Shown here piece by piece: positions 8,569-16,856 of a stretch of 64,000 bases of DNA (its first letter is position 1; each line of letters begins with the position of its first letter). The translations under genes were made by a program, and so were the position numbers. The stretch is from Pseudolabrys taiwanensis. Lineage in GTDB: Bacteria; Pseudomonadota; Alphaproteobacteria; Rhizobiales; Xanthobacteraceae. The notes under the pieces were generated by a model, which had not been told where the DNA came from, ran no database searches, and was given only the letters and a program-made list of their open reading frames with translations. The stretch covers positions 124,001 through 188,000 of the forward strand of contig NZ_CP031417.1 in assembly GCF_003367395.1 (NCBI RefSeq), read 5' to 3'.

Positions 8569-8698
8569 CCGTCATCCTGAGGTGCGAGCGATAGCGAGCC
8601 TCGAAGGATGGCGGCCGATGAGTTGCCACGCGGTGCCGCGCCTTGGCCGTCGCCTCTGGAGGGCCGTGCTACGCGCGGCCACCTCGGGGTGATGGGGA
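8569..8698. repeat. Interspersed palindromic element, type CCGTCATCCTGAGG
   Basis: The stretch begins CCGTCATCCTGAGGTGCGAG, has GAGCCTCGAAGGATGGCGGC after about 15 bases, and ends with CACCTCGGGGTGATGG, an imperfect inverted copy of its start. A second copy of the left half lies at 25638-25695. No coding capacity. It looks like a small non-autonomous repeat, possibly MITE-like. Confidence 0.7.
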
Positions 8699-8707
8699 GA
8701 GGTCGTC

Positions 8708-9943
8708 ATGAGCGCGCCGGTCGTTTCCACCACCTGCTGCATTGCCGGCGGCGGCCCGGCCGGCATGATGCTGGGCTTTCTCCTGGCGCGTGCCGGCGTA
8801 CCGGTTGTCGTGCTCGAGAAGCACGCCGACTTCCTCCGCGACTTTCGCGGCGACACCATTCATCCCTCGACGCTCGAATTGATGCACGAGCTCGGGCTGA
8901 TCGACGAATTCCTCAAGCTGCCGCATTCGCGCGTCGATCGTCTTTCCGGCCAGATCGGCGACACGCACGTCACCATCGCCGACTTCACCCACTTGCCGAC
9001 GCATTGCCGCTTCGTGGCGCTGATGCCGCAATGGGACTTCCTCGATTTCCTCGCCGCGCAGGGCAAACGTTATCCGACGTTCGATCTGCGTATGCGCGCG
9101 CAAGCGACGGGGCTCATCGAGGAAGGTGGTCGTGTCGCGGGCGTGCGCGCGCATACGCCCGAGGGCGACATCGAAATCCGCGCCGATCTGACGGTCGCCT
9201 GCGACGGCCGCCACTCGACCTTGCGCGAGGCCGCCGGCTTCGCCGTCGACAGCATCGGCGCGCCGATGGACATTCTCTGGTTCCGCCTCTCGCGCAAGCA
9301 GGGCGATACGGCGGAGACGTTCGGCCATATCGAAGCGAGCCGCATGATGATCATGCTCGACCGCGGCGACTACTGGCAATGCGCCTATGTCATTGCGAAG
9401 GGTGGATTCGACGCAGTGAAGACGCGCGGGCTAGATGCCTTCCGCGCGACCGTCGTCGGCATGTCGCCGTTCGTCGAAGACCGCATCGGCGAGATCGCGA
9501 CTTGGGACGACGTGAAGCTGTTGACGGTCGCCGTCGATCGTCTGCCGCGCTGGCATAAGCCCGGACTGCTCTGCATCGGCGACGCGGCGCATGCGATGTC
9601 GCCGGTCGGCGGCGTCGGCATCAATTTGGCGATCCAGGATGCGGTCGCGGCGGCGAACATTCTCTGGCAGCCGTTGCGCGATAAGACGGTGGGCGAAGCG
9701 GACTTGCACAGAGTGCAGGAGCGCCGCGAATTCGCGGTACGTGTCACGCAGCGCCTGCAGGTGTTCATCCAGAACAAAGTGATCACCTCGGCGCTCAACA
9801 CGACAGCGCGGCCGCGGGCGCCGTTTGCCGCCAAGTTGTTCAATTGGTTCCCGCTGTTGCGCCGGATTCCCGCGCGCCTCATCGGCATGGGCGTCAGGCC
9901 CGAGCACGTGCATACGCCTGAGGCTGCTCTCACGTCACATTGA
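8708..9943 (+). CDS. FAD-dependent aromatic-type monooxygenase (PHBH/UbiH class)
   Basis: A 411-residue flavoprotein. The dinucleotide-binding motif is GGGPAG (residues 14-19), followed by the acidic end of strand beta2 (VVVLEKHADFLRDFRGDTIHP). The DG motif (TVACDGRHSTLRE) and the GD motif (CIGDAAHAMSPVGGVGINLA) are both present, which defines class A flavoprotein monooxygenases. The substrate is not evident: no aromatic-degradation genes are nearby, and similar proteins are annotated only as FAD-dependent oxidoreductases. The gene converges on cobC with a 14-bp overlap of the 3' ends. Confidence 0.88.
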   Translation: MSAPVVSTTCCIAGGGPAGMMLGFLLARAGVPVVVLEKHADFLRDFRGDTIHPSTLELMHELGLIDEFLKLPHSRVDRLSGQIGDTHVTIADFTHLPTHCRFVALMPQWDFLDFLAAQGKRYPTFDLRMRAQATGLIEEGGRVAGVRAHTPEGDIEIRADLTVACDGRHSTLREAAGFAVDSIGAPMDILWFRLSRKQGDTAETFGHIEASRMMIMLDRGDYWQCAYVIAKGGFDAVKTRGLDAFRATVVGMSPFVEDRIGEIATWDDVKLLTVAVDRLPRWHKPGLLCIGDAAHAMSPVGGVGINLAIQDAVAAANILWQPLRDKTVGEADLHRVQERREFAVRVTQRLQVFIQNKVITSALNTTARPRAPFAAKLFNWFPLLRRIPARLIGMGVRPEHVHTPEAALTSH

Positions 9944-10496
9944 CGGTGCGGACACGCCAGCCCTGGTCAAGGCGGTCGATCTGCGTCAACGACAGTGGAT
10001 CGATGACGAAGCGCAACGCGTTCTCCGCCGGCAGATCGAGCGCGATGGCAAGGATGGCGCGGATCGTACCAGAGTGGATGACCAGCGCGACGTCGCCCGT
10101 GGGCAAGGCCGGCAGACAATCCCGCACGCGCGCGATCTGATCGTCGAAGCTTTCGCCGCCGGGCGGCCGGTTGGTGGCGGGCCTGCGCCAGAAGTCGGCG
10201 TAGGCGGGACCGAGCTCGGCTTCGATCTCGGTATGGCGGCGGCCTGTCCAGACGCCGAAGTTCTGTTCGCGCAGGCGCGGCTCCGGTGTCGGCGTCAGGC
10301 CGAGCGCGGTGGCGGTTTCCATGGTCCGGCGCGCTGGGCTGGCAAAGACCGCGAGCGCTTTCGGCAGGCGTTCGCGCACCACCGCCAAGGCTGTGCTGTT
10401 GCTCAGATCGGCCGGTGCGTCGGCATCGTGGATGATGCCGTGCGGCCGCGCGACCGGCGCGTGCCGGATCAACCAGAAGCGCTGCTCGGCGCTCAT
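9930..10496 (-). CDS. cobC: Histidine phosphatase, alpha-ribazole phosphatase-like (CobC)
   Basis: A 188-residue phosphoglycerate-mutase-family phosphatase with the catalytic LIRHAP (Arg11-His12) and later VIHSGTIRA. The start at 10496 is set by MSAEQRFWLIRHAP and by the four-base ATGA overlap with the cobS stop; the open frame continues upstream but only as a shadow of cobS. With cobS on the same strand and cobT divergent, it fits removal of the 5' phosphate from alpha-ribazole phosphate in the lower-ligand part of cobalamin synthesis. Without that context it would be just a generic histidine phosphatase. Confidence 0.87.
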   Translation of the reverse strand: MSAEQRFWLIRHAPVARPHGIIHDADAPADLSNSTALAVVRERLPKALAVFASPARRTMETATALGLTPTPEPRLREQNFGVWTGRRHTEIEAELGPAYADFWRRPATNRPPGGESFDDQIARVRDCLPALPTGDVALVIHSGTIRAILAIALDLPAENALRFVIDPLSLTQIDRLDQGWRVRTVNVT

Positions 10497-11254
10497 GAAG
10501 CAATGCCCATGCGCGCGGCGACAAGCAATAGCACGGCGGTTTCCGCCACTTGCTGCGCGCCGCCGAGCACGTCGCCGGTGTAGCCGCCGATCTGGCGCCA
10601 CGCGATCCATGCGACGGCGCAGACGGCTGCGATGGCGCCGACGATGGCCGGAACGGCGGTTGCGAACGGCAGGCAGACGAGCGCAATGACGACGGCGAGT
10701 GCCGCCGCGACGGTGGCAATGGTTGCATCGGGGCGTCCGGCGCTGGCACCGAGGCCGTCGCTGCGGGCCGGCGGCAGATACAACGCGACCGCCGGTAGGA
10801 AGCCGCGCGACAGCGCGTGCGCGGCGATGAGGCCGGTCAACGCCGTGGCATTCGGCAAGCTTGCGAGCGCGGCGACTTTGCTGACGCAGGCGACGATCAG
10901 GATCAGCGTGCCGTAGGTGCCGATGCGGCTGTCGCGCATGATCTCGAGCTTGGCGGCCTTGTCGCGGCCGCCGCCGAAGCCGTCGGCCAAATCGGCGAGG
11001 CCGTCCTCGTGAAAGCCGCCGGTGAGCCACATGCCGGCGCCGAGCGCGAGCGCCGCCGCGGCCAGGGCCGGCAAGCCCGCGGCATGCAGACCCCAGAACG
11101 CCAACCCGATGACGGCGCCAACGCCGGCGCCGACGAGCGGCATCAGGCGTTGCGCGCGCACGAAATTATCCGGCGATGCGCCATCCGGATGGGGCATCGG
11201 AATGCGTGTCAGCATCGCCACGGCGACACGAAAGTCGTCGAGCCACTCGTTCAT
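10493..11254 (-). CDS. cobS: Adenosylcobinamide-GDP ribazoletransferase (cobalamin synthase)
   Basis: A 253-residue polytopic membrane enzyme that joins adenosylcobinamide-GDP and alpha-ribazole (phosphate), the last step of cobalamin assembly. The acidic motif GGFHEDGLADLADGFGGG (residues 80-97) is the family hallmark, followed by hydrophobic segments. The start chosen is ATG at 11254 (MNEWLDDFRVAVAMLTRIP); the frame continues 96 bases further but into the cobT start region. It is translationally coupled to cobC downstream and lies 37 bp from the divergent cobT start. Confidence 0.95.
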   Translation of the reverse strand: MNEWLDDFRVAVAMLTRIPMPHPDGASPDNFVRAQRLMPLVGAGVGAVIGLAFWGLHAAGLPALAAAALALGAGMWLTGGFHEDGLADLADGFGGGRDKAAKLEIMRDSRIGTYGTLILIVACVSKVAALASLPNATALTGLIAAHALSRGFLPAVALYLPPARSDGLGASAGRPDATIATVAAALAVVIALVCLPFATAVPAIVGAIAAVCAVAWIAWRQIGGYTGDVLGGAQQVAETAVLLLVAARMGIAS

Positions 11255-11291
11255 GGTAGATAGTCCCGCCGTCACATCGGGGAAGATTCGC

Positions 11292-12311
11292 GTGCAATTT
11301 CGCAGTCTAGACGACATCCGCAGCGCTTGTCGTGATTTGCCGGCTGGCAATGAGACGAGTGCCGCCGCCGCCGCGGCGCGTCAGGACCAATTGACGAAGC
11401 CGACGGGAAGCCTCGGTCAACTCGAAGCGCTCGCGGTGTGGCTGGCGCGCTGGCAGGGCCAGGCGGTGCCGCGCCTGGACGACGTCAGCGTCATCGTCTT
11501 TGCCGGTAACCACGGCGTCACGGCGCAAGGCGTGTCGCCTTATCCCGCGGCCGTGACGGCGCAGATGGTCGCGAACTACGCGCGCGGCGGCGCGGCGATC
11601 AACCAACTCGCCACGCTCGCGCAAGCGAAGCTGACGGTGGTGCCGCTCGATCTCGACAGGCCGACCGCGGATTTCACGGGCGCGCCGGCGATGGACGTGG
11701 CGCAGTTCCTCGATGCGGTGAATGCGGGCTACGACGCCGTGCCGGCGCGGTGCGCGCTCTTGGCGCTTGGCGAGATGGGTATCGGCAATACGACGGCGGC
11801 GGCTGCCATAGCCGCCGCGCTACTTGGCGGCGATGCGGCTTCTTGGGTTGGACGCGGCGCCGGTATCGGCGATGACGGCTTGCGGCTGAAACAGGAAGTG
11901 GTGGACATGGCCTTGGCGCGGCATCGCGCGGTGCTCGGCGATCCGCTGGCGGTGGCAATGTCCCTCGGCGGACGCGAACTCGCCGCAATATTGGGCGCGA
12001 CCGTGGCGGCGCGGCGGCACGGCATTCCCGTTCTGCTCGATGGCTTCGTTTGCACAGCGGCCGTGCTGCCGCTTCTGAAGCTGAATGCCGATGCGCTTTC
12101 ACATTGTCAGGCCGCGCACGTCTCGGCGGAGGCGGGCCATCGCGCCTTGCTCGCGGCGATGAAGCTCAATCCGCTGCTCGATCTCGGCATGCGCCTCGGC
12201 GAAGCCTCAGGCGCGGCCGCCGCAATCTTGCTGCTGCGTGCCGCCGTCGCCTGTCACGCCGGCATGGCGACGTTTGCCGAGGCTGGTGTCGCGGAGCGGT
12301 CGGGGCCTTAA
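11292..12311 (+). CDS. cobT: Nicotinate-nucleotide--dimethylbenzimidazole phosphoribosyltransferase
   Basis: A 339-residue enzyme that makes alpha-ribazole phosphate from nicotinate mononucleotide and a benzimidazole base. Visible signatures: LTKPTGSLGQLE, VFAGNHGVTAQGVSPYP, GEMGIGNTT, LDGFVCTAA and RLGEASGAA with the catalytic Glu304. I chose GTG 11292 because GGGGAAG at 11279-11285 is well spaced; an in-frame ATG at 11253 overlaps the cobS start and has no such site. The short 37-bp gap to cobS leaves no room for a cobalamin riboswitch, so regulation must be by overlapping promoters or be constitutive. Confidence 0.95.
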   Translation: MQFRSLDDIRSACRDLPAGNETSAAAAAARQDQLTKPTGSLGQLEALAVWLARWQGQAVPRLDDVSVIVFAGNHGVTAQGVSPYPAAVTAQMVANYARGGAAINQLATLAQAKLTVVPLDLDRPTADFTGAPAMDVAQFLDAVNAGYDAVPARCALLALGEMGIGNTTAAAAIAAALLGGDAASWVGRGAGIGDDGLRLKQEVVDMALARHRAVLGDPLAVAMSLGGRELAAILGATVAARRHGIPVLLDGFVCTAAVLPLLKLNADALSHCQAAHVSAEAGHRALLAAMKLNPLLDLGMRLGEASGAAAAILLLRAAVACHAGMATFAEAGVAERSGP

Positions 12312-12315
12312 GCCG

Positions 12316-12768
12316 TCAGCCGCGATACTTCCATTGCGACAGCTTGGCGACGATCTCCGGCGGCAGCGGCCGCGCGCGGCGCGTCGTCGTATCCATCATC
12401 ACCAAGGTCGCGCGGCCGGCGGCCGTGCATTCCTCTTCGCGGAACAGCGCCTGCGTGACGATGAACGAGCTGCGCCCGAATTCGGCCAGCGCGGTGCCGA
12501 CGACGACGGTGCCCGGCCAGCGCAGTTCGCGCAGAAAGTCGATCTCCTGGCGCACCAGCACGAAGGTGGCGTTCGGCACACCGATGCCGAGATCCGGATC
12601 GCGGAACATCGCGACGCGGCCCGACTCGAAATAGGTCGCGAACACCGCGTTGTTGACATGGCCCTGCGGGTCCATATCGCCGTAGCGGAGGATCTCGGTC
12701 ACCTGATGCGGATAGTCGGCAAGGATCGGCGCGGGTTTCTTCGGCCGCGCCGCGGTCTGTTCGGTCAT
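12316..12768 (-). CDS. Acyl-CoA thioesterase, 4HBT/YbgC-FadM-like hotdog fold
   Basis: A 150-residue single hotdog-domain protein. The motif RYGDMDPQGHVNNAVFATYFE carries the catalytic aspartate (Asp31/Asp33 region) of 4-hydroxybenzoyl-CoA thioesterase-like enzymes. I start at MTEQTAARP (12768); the open frame further upstream reads through the spacer to the next gene. It converges on cobT with four bases between stop codons, and the upstream solute-binding protein gene is on the same strand 16 bp away. The acyl substrate is unknown. Confidence 0.88.
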   Translation of the reverse strand: MTEQTAARPKKPAPILADYPHQVTEILRYGDMDPQGHVNNAVFATYFESGRVAMFRDPDLGIGVPNATFVLVRQEIDFLRELRWPGTVVVGTALAEFGRSSFIVTQALFREEECTAAGRATLVMMDTTTRRARPLPPEIVAKLSQWKYRG

Positions 12769-12784
12769 GGTGTCTGTCGCGAAA

Positions 12785-13591
12785 TTACTTGGCGGCGGGG
12801 GCGACGGCGGCGTTCTGCCCGCTGCGCTTGAGCGCATCGGCAACGAAGCCGGAGGCCTTCATCTCCTCGATGAAGGTGCGCAGATAGGCGACGCCCTTGA
12901 GCCGGCCTTTCGGCGTCCCCATGGCCTGCTCGATCTGCATGAACGGCTCGTCGATCATGCGCACGTCGGCATGGTCCTTGGCGTAGTCGGCGAGCGGCTG
13001 GCGCACGCCGGCGACGACCTCGAGTTTCTCGGCGCGAAACAGATCGATCATGGCGCGGCTGCCGCCGGTCGCGGCGCGGACGATGGTGGCGTTCTTGATC
13101 GTACGCGTAAGGAAGAGGTCGTAGGCCGACTTGAGGCCGACAGCGATGCGATTGCCCGCTTTGTCGACGTCGGCAAGCGATTTGATCGGCGAGTCCGTCG
13201 GCACCATGTACACGCCTTCGATGAGGACGTAGGGCGCGGTGAATTCGATCACGCTCGCGCGCACCGGCTCGATGGCGACGAAGGCGATGTCCCATTCGTT
13301 CTTGCTCGCGCCGTCGAACACCTTGCCGGCCGCCTCATAGACGACGAGCTGAACCGGCACGCCGAGGCGTTTGCCGAGCGCGCGCGCAAGCTCGGGGGTG
13401 ACCCCTTTCGGTTCGCCGGTCTTCTCGTCCTTTTGCGCGAGCACGCCGTTGCCGAGATTGATGGCGGCGCGCAACGTTCCTGTCGGCGCCAGTTCCTTGC
13501 GCGCCTCGTCAGGCACGGGCTGCGCGGCAACGGGAACGGCGAGCGCCAATGTGGTGGCGGCGAGCAGGCTCAGCTGATGGACCAGTGACAA
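12785..13591 (-). CDS. Periplasmic solute-binding protein, family 3 (amino-acid type)
   Basis: A 268-residue protein with a clear signal peptide (hydrophobic core about residues 5-22, AAA-like cleavage at AAQ). It has the two-lobed SBP_bac_3 pattern (GTLRAAINLGNG, GVTPELARALGKRLG, WDIAFVAIEPVRASVIEFTAPYV). Such proteins feed polar amino-acid ABC importers or act as sensors. No permease or ATPase gene lies beside it, so this is an orphan binding protein. It ends 16 bp from the thioesterase start and may be co-transcribed with it. Confidence 0.87.
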   Translation of the reverse strand: MSLVHQLSLLAATTLALAVPVAAQPVPDEARKELAPTGTLRAAINLGNGVLAQKDEKTGEPKGVTPELARALGKRLGVPVQLVVYEAAGKVFDGASKNEWDIAFVAIEPVRASVIEFTAPYVLIEGVYMVPTDSPIKSLADVDKAGNRIAVGLKSAYDLFLTRTIKNATIVRAATGGSRAMIDLFRAEKLEVVAGVRQPLADYAKDHADVRMIDEPFMQIEQAMGTPKGRLKGVAYLRTFIEEMKASGFVADALKRSGQNAAVAPAAK

Positions 13592-13634
13592 AGGTTTCTC
13601 CCGGAGGGCCGTTTCTGTGGCGGCGGAGATTAGG

Positions 13635-15023
13635 TCAGACGGCGGCGGCTTCCAAGCGCGGCGGCGCGCGGCGCCGGTATGCGGCGAGCATCGCCAGTGC
13701 CAACGGCGCCAGCACCACCAGCCGGCTCTGATAGCGGTCGACCGGATGCGAGAACACGCCGCAGATTGCAGCGTTGACGAGAAGGGCGGTCAACGCCACG
13801 ACGCACAGCGCAAGAATTTCCGGCGGGATATTTAAGCGCCGCCGTGCCGCGACTGCCACGATGATGGCGGCAATCGCCAACGCCGCCGCGGGCACATGCA
13901 CAAGATTGAGCGTTGCGACATCGAAGCCCTGCGTCTGCTGACGCGCGCCCTGGTAGACGGGCAGGAGGCTCGGGGCATGATCGCGGATGGCGTCGAAGGT
14001 CGGGTCGTTATCATCGAGGCTGATTTCGGTCTGGAAGCTCGTGAGCTGCTCGAACGTGGCGTCCAGCGCCGTTCTCAGATGCATCATCGGATAGAGCTTG
14101 AGCGTTTCCAGGATGATGTGTTTTTCCTCCGGCTCGAAGCCCTCGACGCCGCCGAGCTTGTAGAACGGCGTGTCATTGGCCCACAGCCAGTCGTCGGCGC
14201 TCACCGGCATATGCCGTGCATAGGCGCACAAACGTAACGCGGGGTCCGGACAGTGTTCGTGCAGGTAGCGCTGCGCAACGCCGTATTCGATGAGGCGGCC
14301 GAACAGAAAGCTGGTGCCGCCAGGGGTGAAGCCGACGACGCCGGTGATGGCTGCGCTCGAGGCAAGGCACAGCGCGATGCCGCCTGTCACCGCAATGGCG
14401 CCGTCGCGCAGCCGTACCGGCGGTAGGCCGAGCGATGTGACGAAGGCAAGCAAACGGAGAGCCACGAGTAAGCCGAGGCAAAGCGCGAGCGCCGCCATAT
14501 GCGAGGCGATCGCGATCGCAATGAGCGCGCCAAGGCCACACCGTTCGGCGGTGGTGAGTTCGATTGTGCGGAAGAGGAGGAGATGCAGGGCCAGAACGGC
14601 GAGGGGAAACAGAATGTCCGGCATCAATTGCGCCGCGAACCAGGGCAGGCTGGTGAGCACGGACAAGGCGGTGGCGATACCAAGCGCAAGCCACGGCCGT
14701 CCGCCCAGGCCATGGCAGCGCAGCGTCAGCACGATGATCCATGCGGTGGCCGCGGCTTGCGCCACGATGACCGGCCAAAACGCCAGCGGCATGGCGAGGT
14801 ACAGAAACCAGCCGTATAGCGCGGAGCGCCCGAGCGTGGGCATGCCTTCGATCGGACGGGTCAGATAACCGCCTGTGTCCGGAAAAATGAGCGGGAAGCC
14901 GTTCCACAGCGCCGGCCCCAGCAATACGAACAACATGCCGGCAATGGCTACCAGCCAGGCTGCCCTCTGCGCCGGGCGCGGAAGCTCAACCGCGCCCGTC
15001 CGGGCTACCGCCATATCTGTCAT
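13635..15023 (-). CDS. Polytopic membrane protein, paralogue A of a tandem pair (function unknown)
   Basis: A 462-residue protein with about ten hydrophobic segments. I do not recognise a named family. It shares ordered motifs with the neighbouring upstream gene: WNGFPL..DTGGYL.R just after the first helix, GLGGRPWL, TPGG.S..FGR, YL.EHCPD..L.LC.Y, and a late HP.DRY.SRLV.LA. An Asp in the first outside loop after helix 1, followed by many helices and a loop domain, is reminiscent of GT-C glycosyltransferases that use polyprenyl-phosphate sugars. That is only an analogy. It lies 66 bp after the paralogue and is probably co-transcribed. Confidence 0.75.
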   Translation of the reverse strand: MTDMAVARTGAVELPRPAQRAAWLVAIAGMLFVLLGPALWNGFPLIFPDTGGYLTRPIEGMPTLGRSALYGWFLYLAMPLAFWPVIVAQAAATAWIIVLTLRCHGLGGRPWLALGIATALSVLTSLPWFAAQLMPDILFPLAVLALHLLLFRTIELTTAERCGLGALIAIAIASHMAALALCLGLLVALRLLAFVTSLGLPPVRLRDGAIAVTGGIALCLASSAAITGVVGFTPGGTSFLFGRLIEYGVAQRYLHEHCPDPALRLCAYARHMPVSADDWLWANDTPFYKLGGVEGFEPEEKHIILETLKLYPMMHLRTALDATFEQLTSFQTEISLDDNDPTFDAIRDHAPSLLPVYQGARQQTQGFDVATLNLVHVPAAALAIAAIIVAVAARRRLNIPPEILALCVVALTALLVNAAICGVFSHPVDRYQSRLVVLAPLALAMLAAYRRRAPPRLEAAAV

Positions 15024-15089
15024 GCTCAGCCCCGTCGCGCCGTCCCGGCACCAGACTTATACCAAGCTCGGCAACGCTTGCGGCGGAAT

Positions 15090-16454
15090 TTAGTTCAGCA
15101 GCGACGCTTGGGCGGTGGCAGGGGGCATCTCGCGCCGCAGCTCTTCTACCGCCCGCGCCACGGCGATGACGCCGACAAACGCCGCCAGCCAGACCAGGCG
15201 CGCGCCGTAGCGGTCGTGCGGGTTGGACAACACACCGCAGACGAAAGCATTGGCGAGCAGCGCCAAGGTGCAAGTGGTCGCCAGACGGCCGAGTTCGTCC
15301 GGCAGCCGGCCGCGCCAGGCCATGCCGATCAACAAAGGCAGCAGGGCCATGGACAGCAGTGCCACGGGATAATGCAGCTCGTTGAGCGCGGTAAACGAAA
15401 TGCCGTTGCGCTGCTGACGCGCGGCGTGCATCGCCGGCGCGAGTTGCGGCGCGTAGCGCTCGATGATCGCGTAAGTATGCCAGATGGTGTTGAGCACGCC
15501 CTCGCCGGAGTGGACGGCAACGAGTTGGCGGGCGGTGGCGCTCAACGCGGTCTCGATCTGCAAGCCGGGATATTCGAGCAGCGCACGCCATGCGATCTCG
15601 CCCATCTCACGGTCGAGCCCCGAAAAGCGCCCGAGCTTGTCGAACAGCGCATTGCCCCAGAACCAGACATCGGCGTCGCGCGGCAGTTGGTCCTTATAGG
15701 TGCACAAAGTGAGATGGCGATCGGGACAATGTTCGTCGAGATATTTATTGACGATGCCATCCTGGAGCATGCGCCCAAAGGCGATCGAAGGCCCGCCCGG
15801 AGTCCAGGTCAGCCGTTTGACGATGATGAAGTTTGTCGCGAACACCAGCGCAGCGCCGAGGGCGAGCGCGGCAATGCCGGGCGCGATGCGCGCCTTGAAG
15901 CCGACGCGCGGCAACAAACGGACGGCGGCTGCTGCCACCAGCAACGCCGCGAGGACAGCGAAGGTGGCGCTGTGCGTCGCCGCACTGACGGCAATCAGGG
16001 CAACGAGCCCGAGACGTTCGCCGCGGCTTAATTGTTCCGACTGCGTGACCAGCAAATGCAGCGCGAGCACGCTGAGGACGCAGAAGATATCGGTCAGCAG
16101 GATCGAGGTGAGCCAGGGCAGGGTGGTCAGCGCGGACAGGGTGGCGATAACGCCAGCCAGCAGCCAGGGACGTCCGCCCAGCCCTTGCGTGCGCAAGGTG
16201 AGCGCCACGATCCATACGGTGAGCAAGGATTGCAGGATCAACACCGGCCAGAAGTCGAACGGCACGCCGGCGCGCAGAATGAGGCCGTAGGCGACCGGCC
16301 GGCTCGGCACCAGCACGCTTTCGTAGGTGCGGGCGAGATAGCCGCCGGTGTCCCATTGGAGGAGAGGAAAGCCGTTCCAGATAGCCGGTGCGATCAATAT
16401 CGCAACAGACAAAAAGATCACCAACGCCCAGCTGGCGCGGTCGCGCAGGCTCAC
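15090..16454 (-). CDS. Polytopic membrane protein, paralogue B of a tandem pair (function unknown)
   Basis: A 454-residue multi-helix membrane protein, paralogous to the next gene downstream (shared motifs WNGFPLLQWDTGGYLART, GLGGRPWL, TPGGPSIAFGR, YLDEHCPDRHLTLCTY, HDRYGARLVWLA). The reading frame stays open to 16679, but the extra 75 residues are basic and unlike a membrane protein start. I choose GTG 16454 because GGGGGA lies nine bases upstream and it gives a length and an N-terminal helix matching paralogue A. The conserved Cys pair (HCPD...LC.Y) might form a disulfide in a periplasmic loop. Confidence 0.75.
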   Translation of the reverse strand: MSLRDRASWALVIFLSVAILIAPAIWNGFPLLQWDTGGYLARTYESVLVPSRPVAYGLILRAGVPFDFWPVLILQSLLTVWIVALTLRTQGLGGRPWLLAGVIATLSALTTLPWLTSILLTDIFCVLSVLALHLLVTQSEQLSRGERLGLVALIAVSAATHSATFAVLAALLVAAAAVRLLPRVGFKARIAPGIAALALGAALVFATNFIIVKRLTWTPGGPSIAFGRMLQDGIVNKYLDEHCPDRHLTLCTYKDQLPRDADVWFWGNALFDKLGRFSGLDREMGEIAWRALLEYPGLQIETALSATARQLVAVHSGEGVLNTIWHTYAIIERYAPQLAPAMHAARQQRNGISFTALNELHYPVALLSMALLPLLIGMAWRGRLPDELGRLATTCTLALLANAFVCGVLSNPHDRYGARLVWLAAFVGVIAVARAVEELRREMPPATAQASLLN

Positions 16455-16850
16455 GGTGAATATCCCCCGGCTCTTCGACGACTTCCGTCGTTCTCGTCGT
16501 TCGTCGCTCTTGGCGGCATCGTAGCCGCGTTCGCGCCAATGGCGCCAGGGGGATTTTCGTCCTCGCTTGATGCGTGCGCCGTCCGGAAATCCACGCGGCG
16601 CGCGCATGGCGGATTGCGACATATTGTCCGCGTTTTCAACCTTCGAATTATTCCGATTGGCAAAGAGAAGCCATCGCATTGATGCGCGACTTCGATCCGC
16701 CGCTCTTCGAACTGTTCAAAGTCGTAACTGCAAATCACTCCGTCGCGCGGTGATTTCATTTCGATTTCAAACACGCCGTCGTCTTCGCAATCTCTCCCGC
16801 GATTCAAACAACGCGTCGCCGCATGCGCTGACGCGAAGAAGATCGATGGG
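16455..16850. other. Intergenic region between the membrane-protein pair and the TonB receptor
   Basis: 396 bp containing the divergent control region of the two transcription units. I see no Fur-type palindrome, no terminator and no credible gene. The part 16620-16830 is less GC-rich than its surroundings. Confidence 0.5.
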
Positions 16851-16856
16851 GTGTCA

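Noticed and set aside
11022..11291. N-terminal extension of CobT
   Set aside because: The extension is antisense to cobS and Ala/Arg/Pro-rich; GTG 11292 has a well-placed ribosome site and matches the family start.
16455..16850. Fur or Irr box before the TonB receptor
   Set aside because: No AT-rich palindrome of the expected type is visible, so iron control is not supported from sequence.
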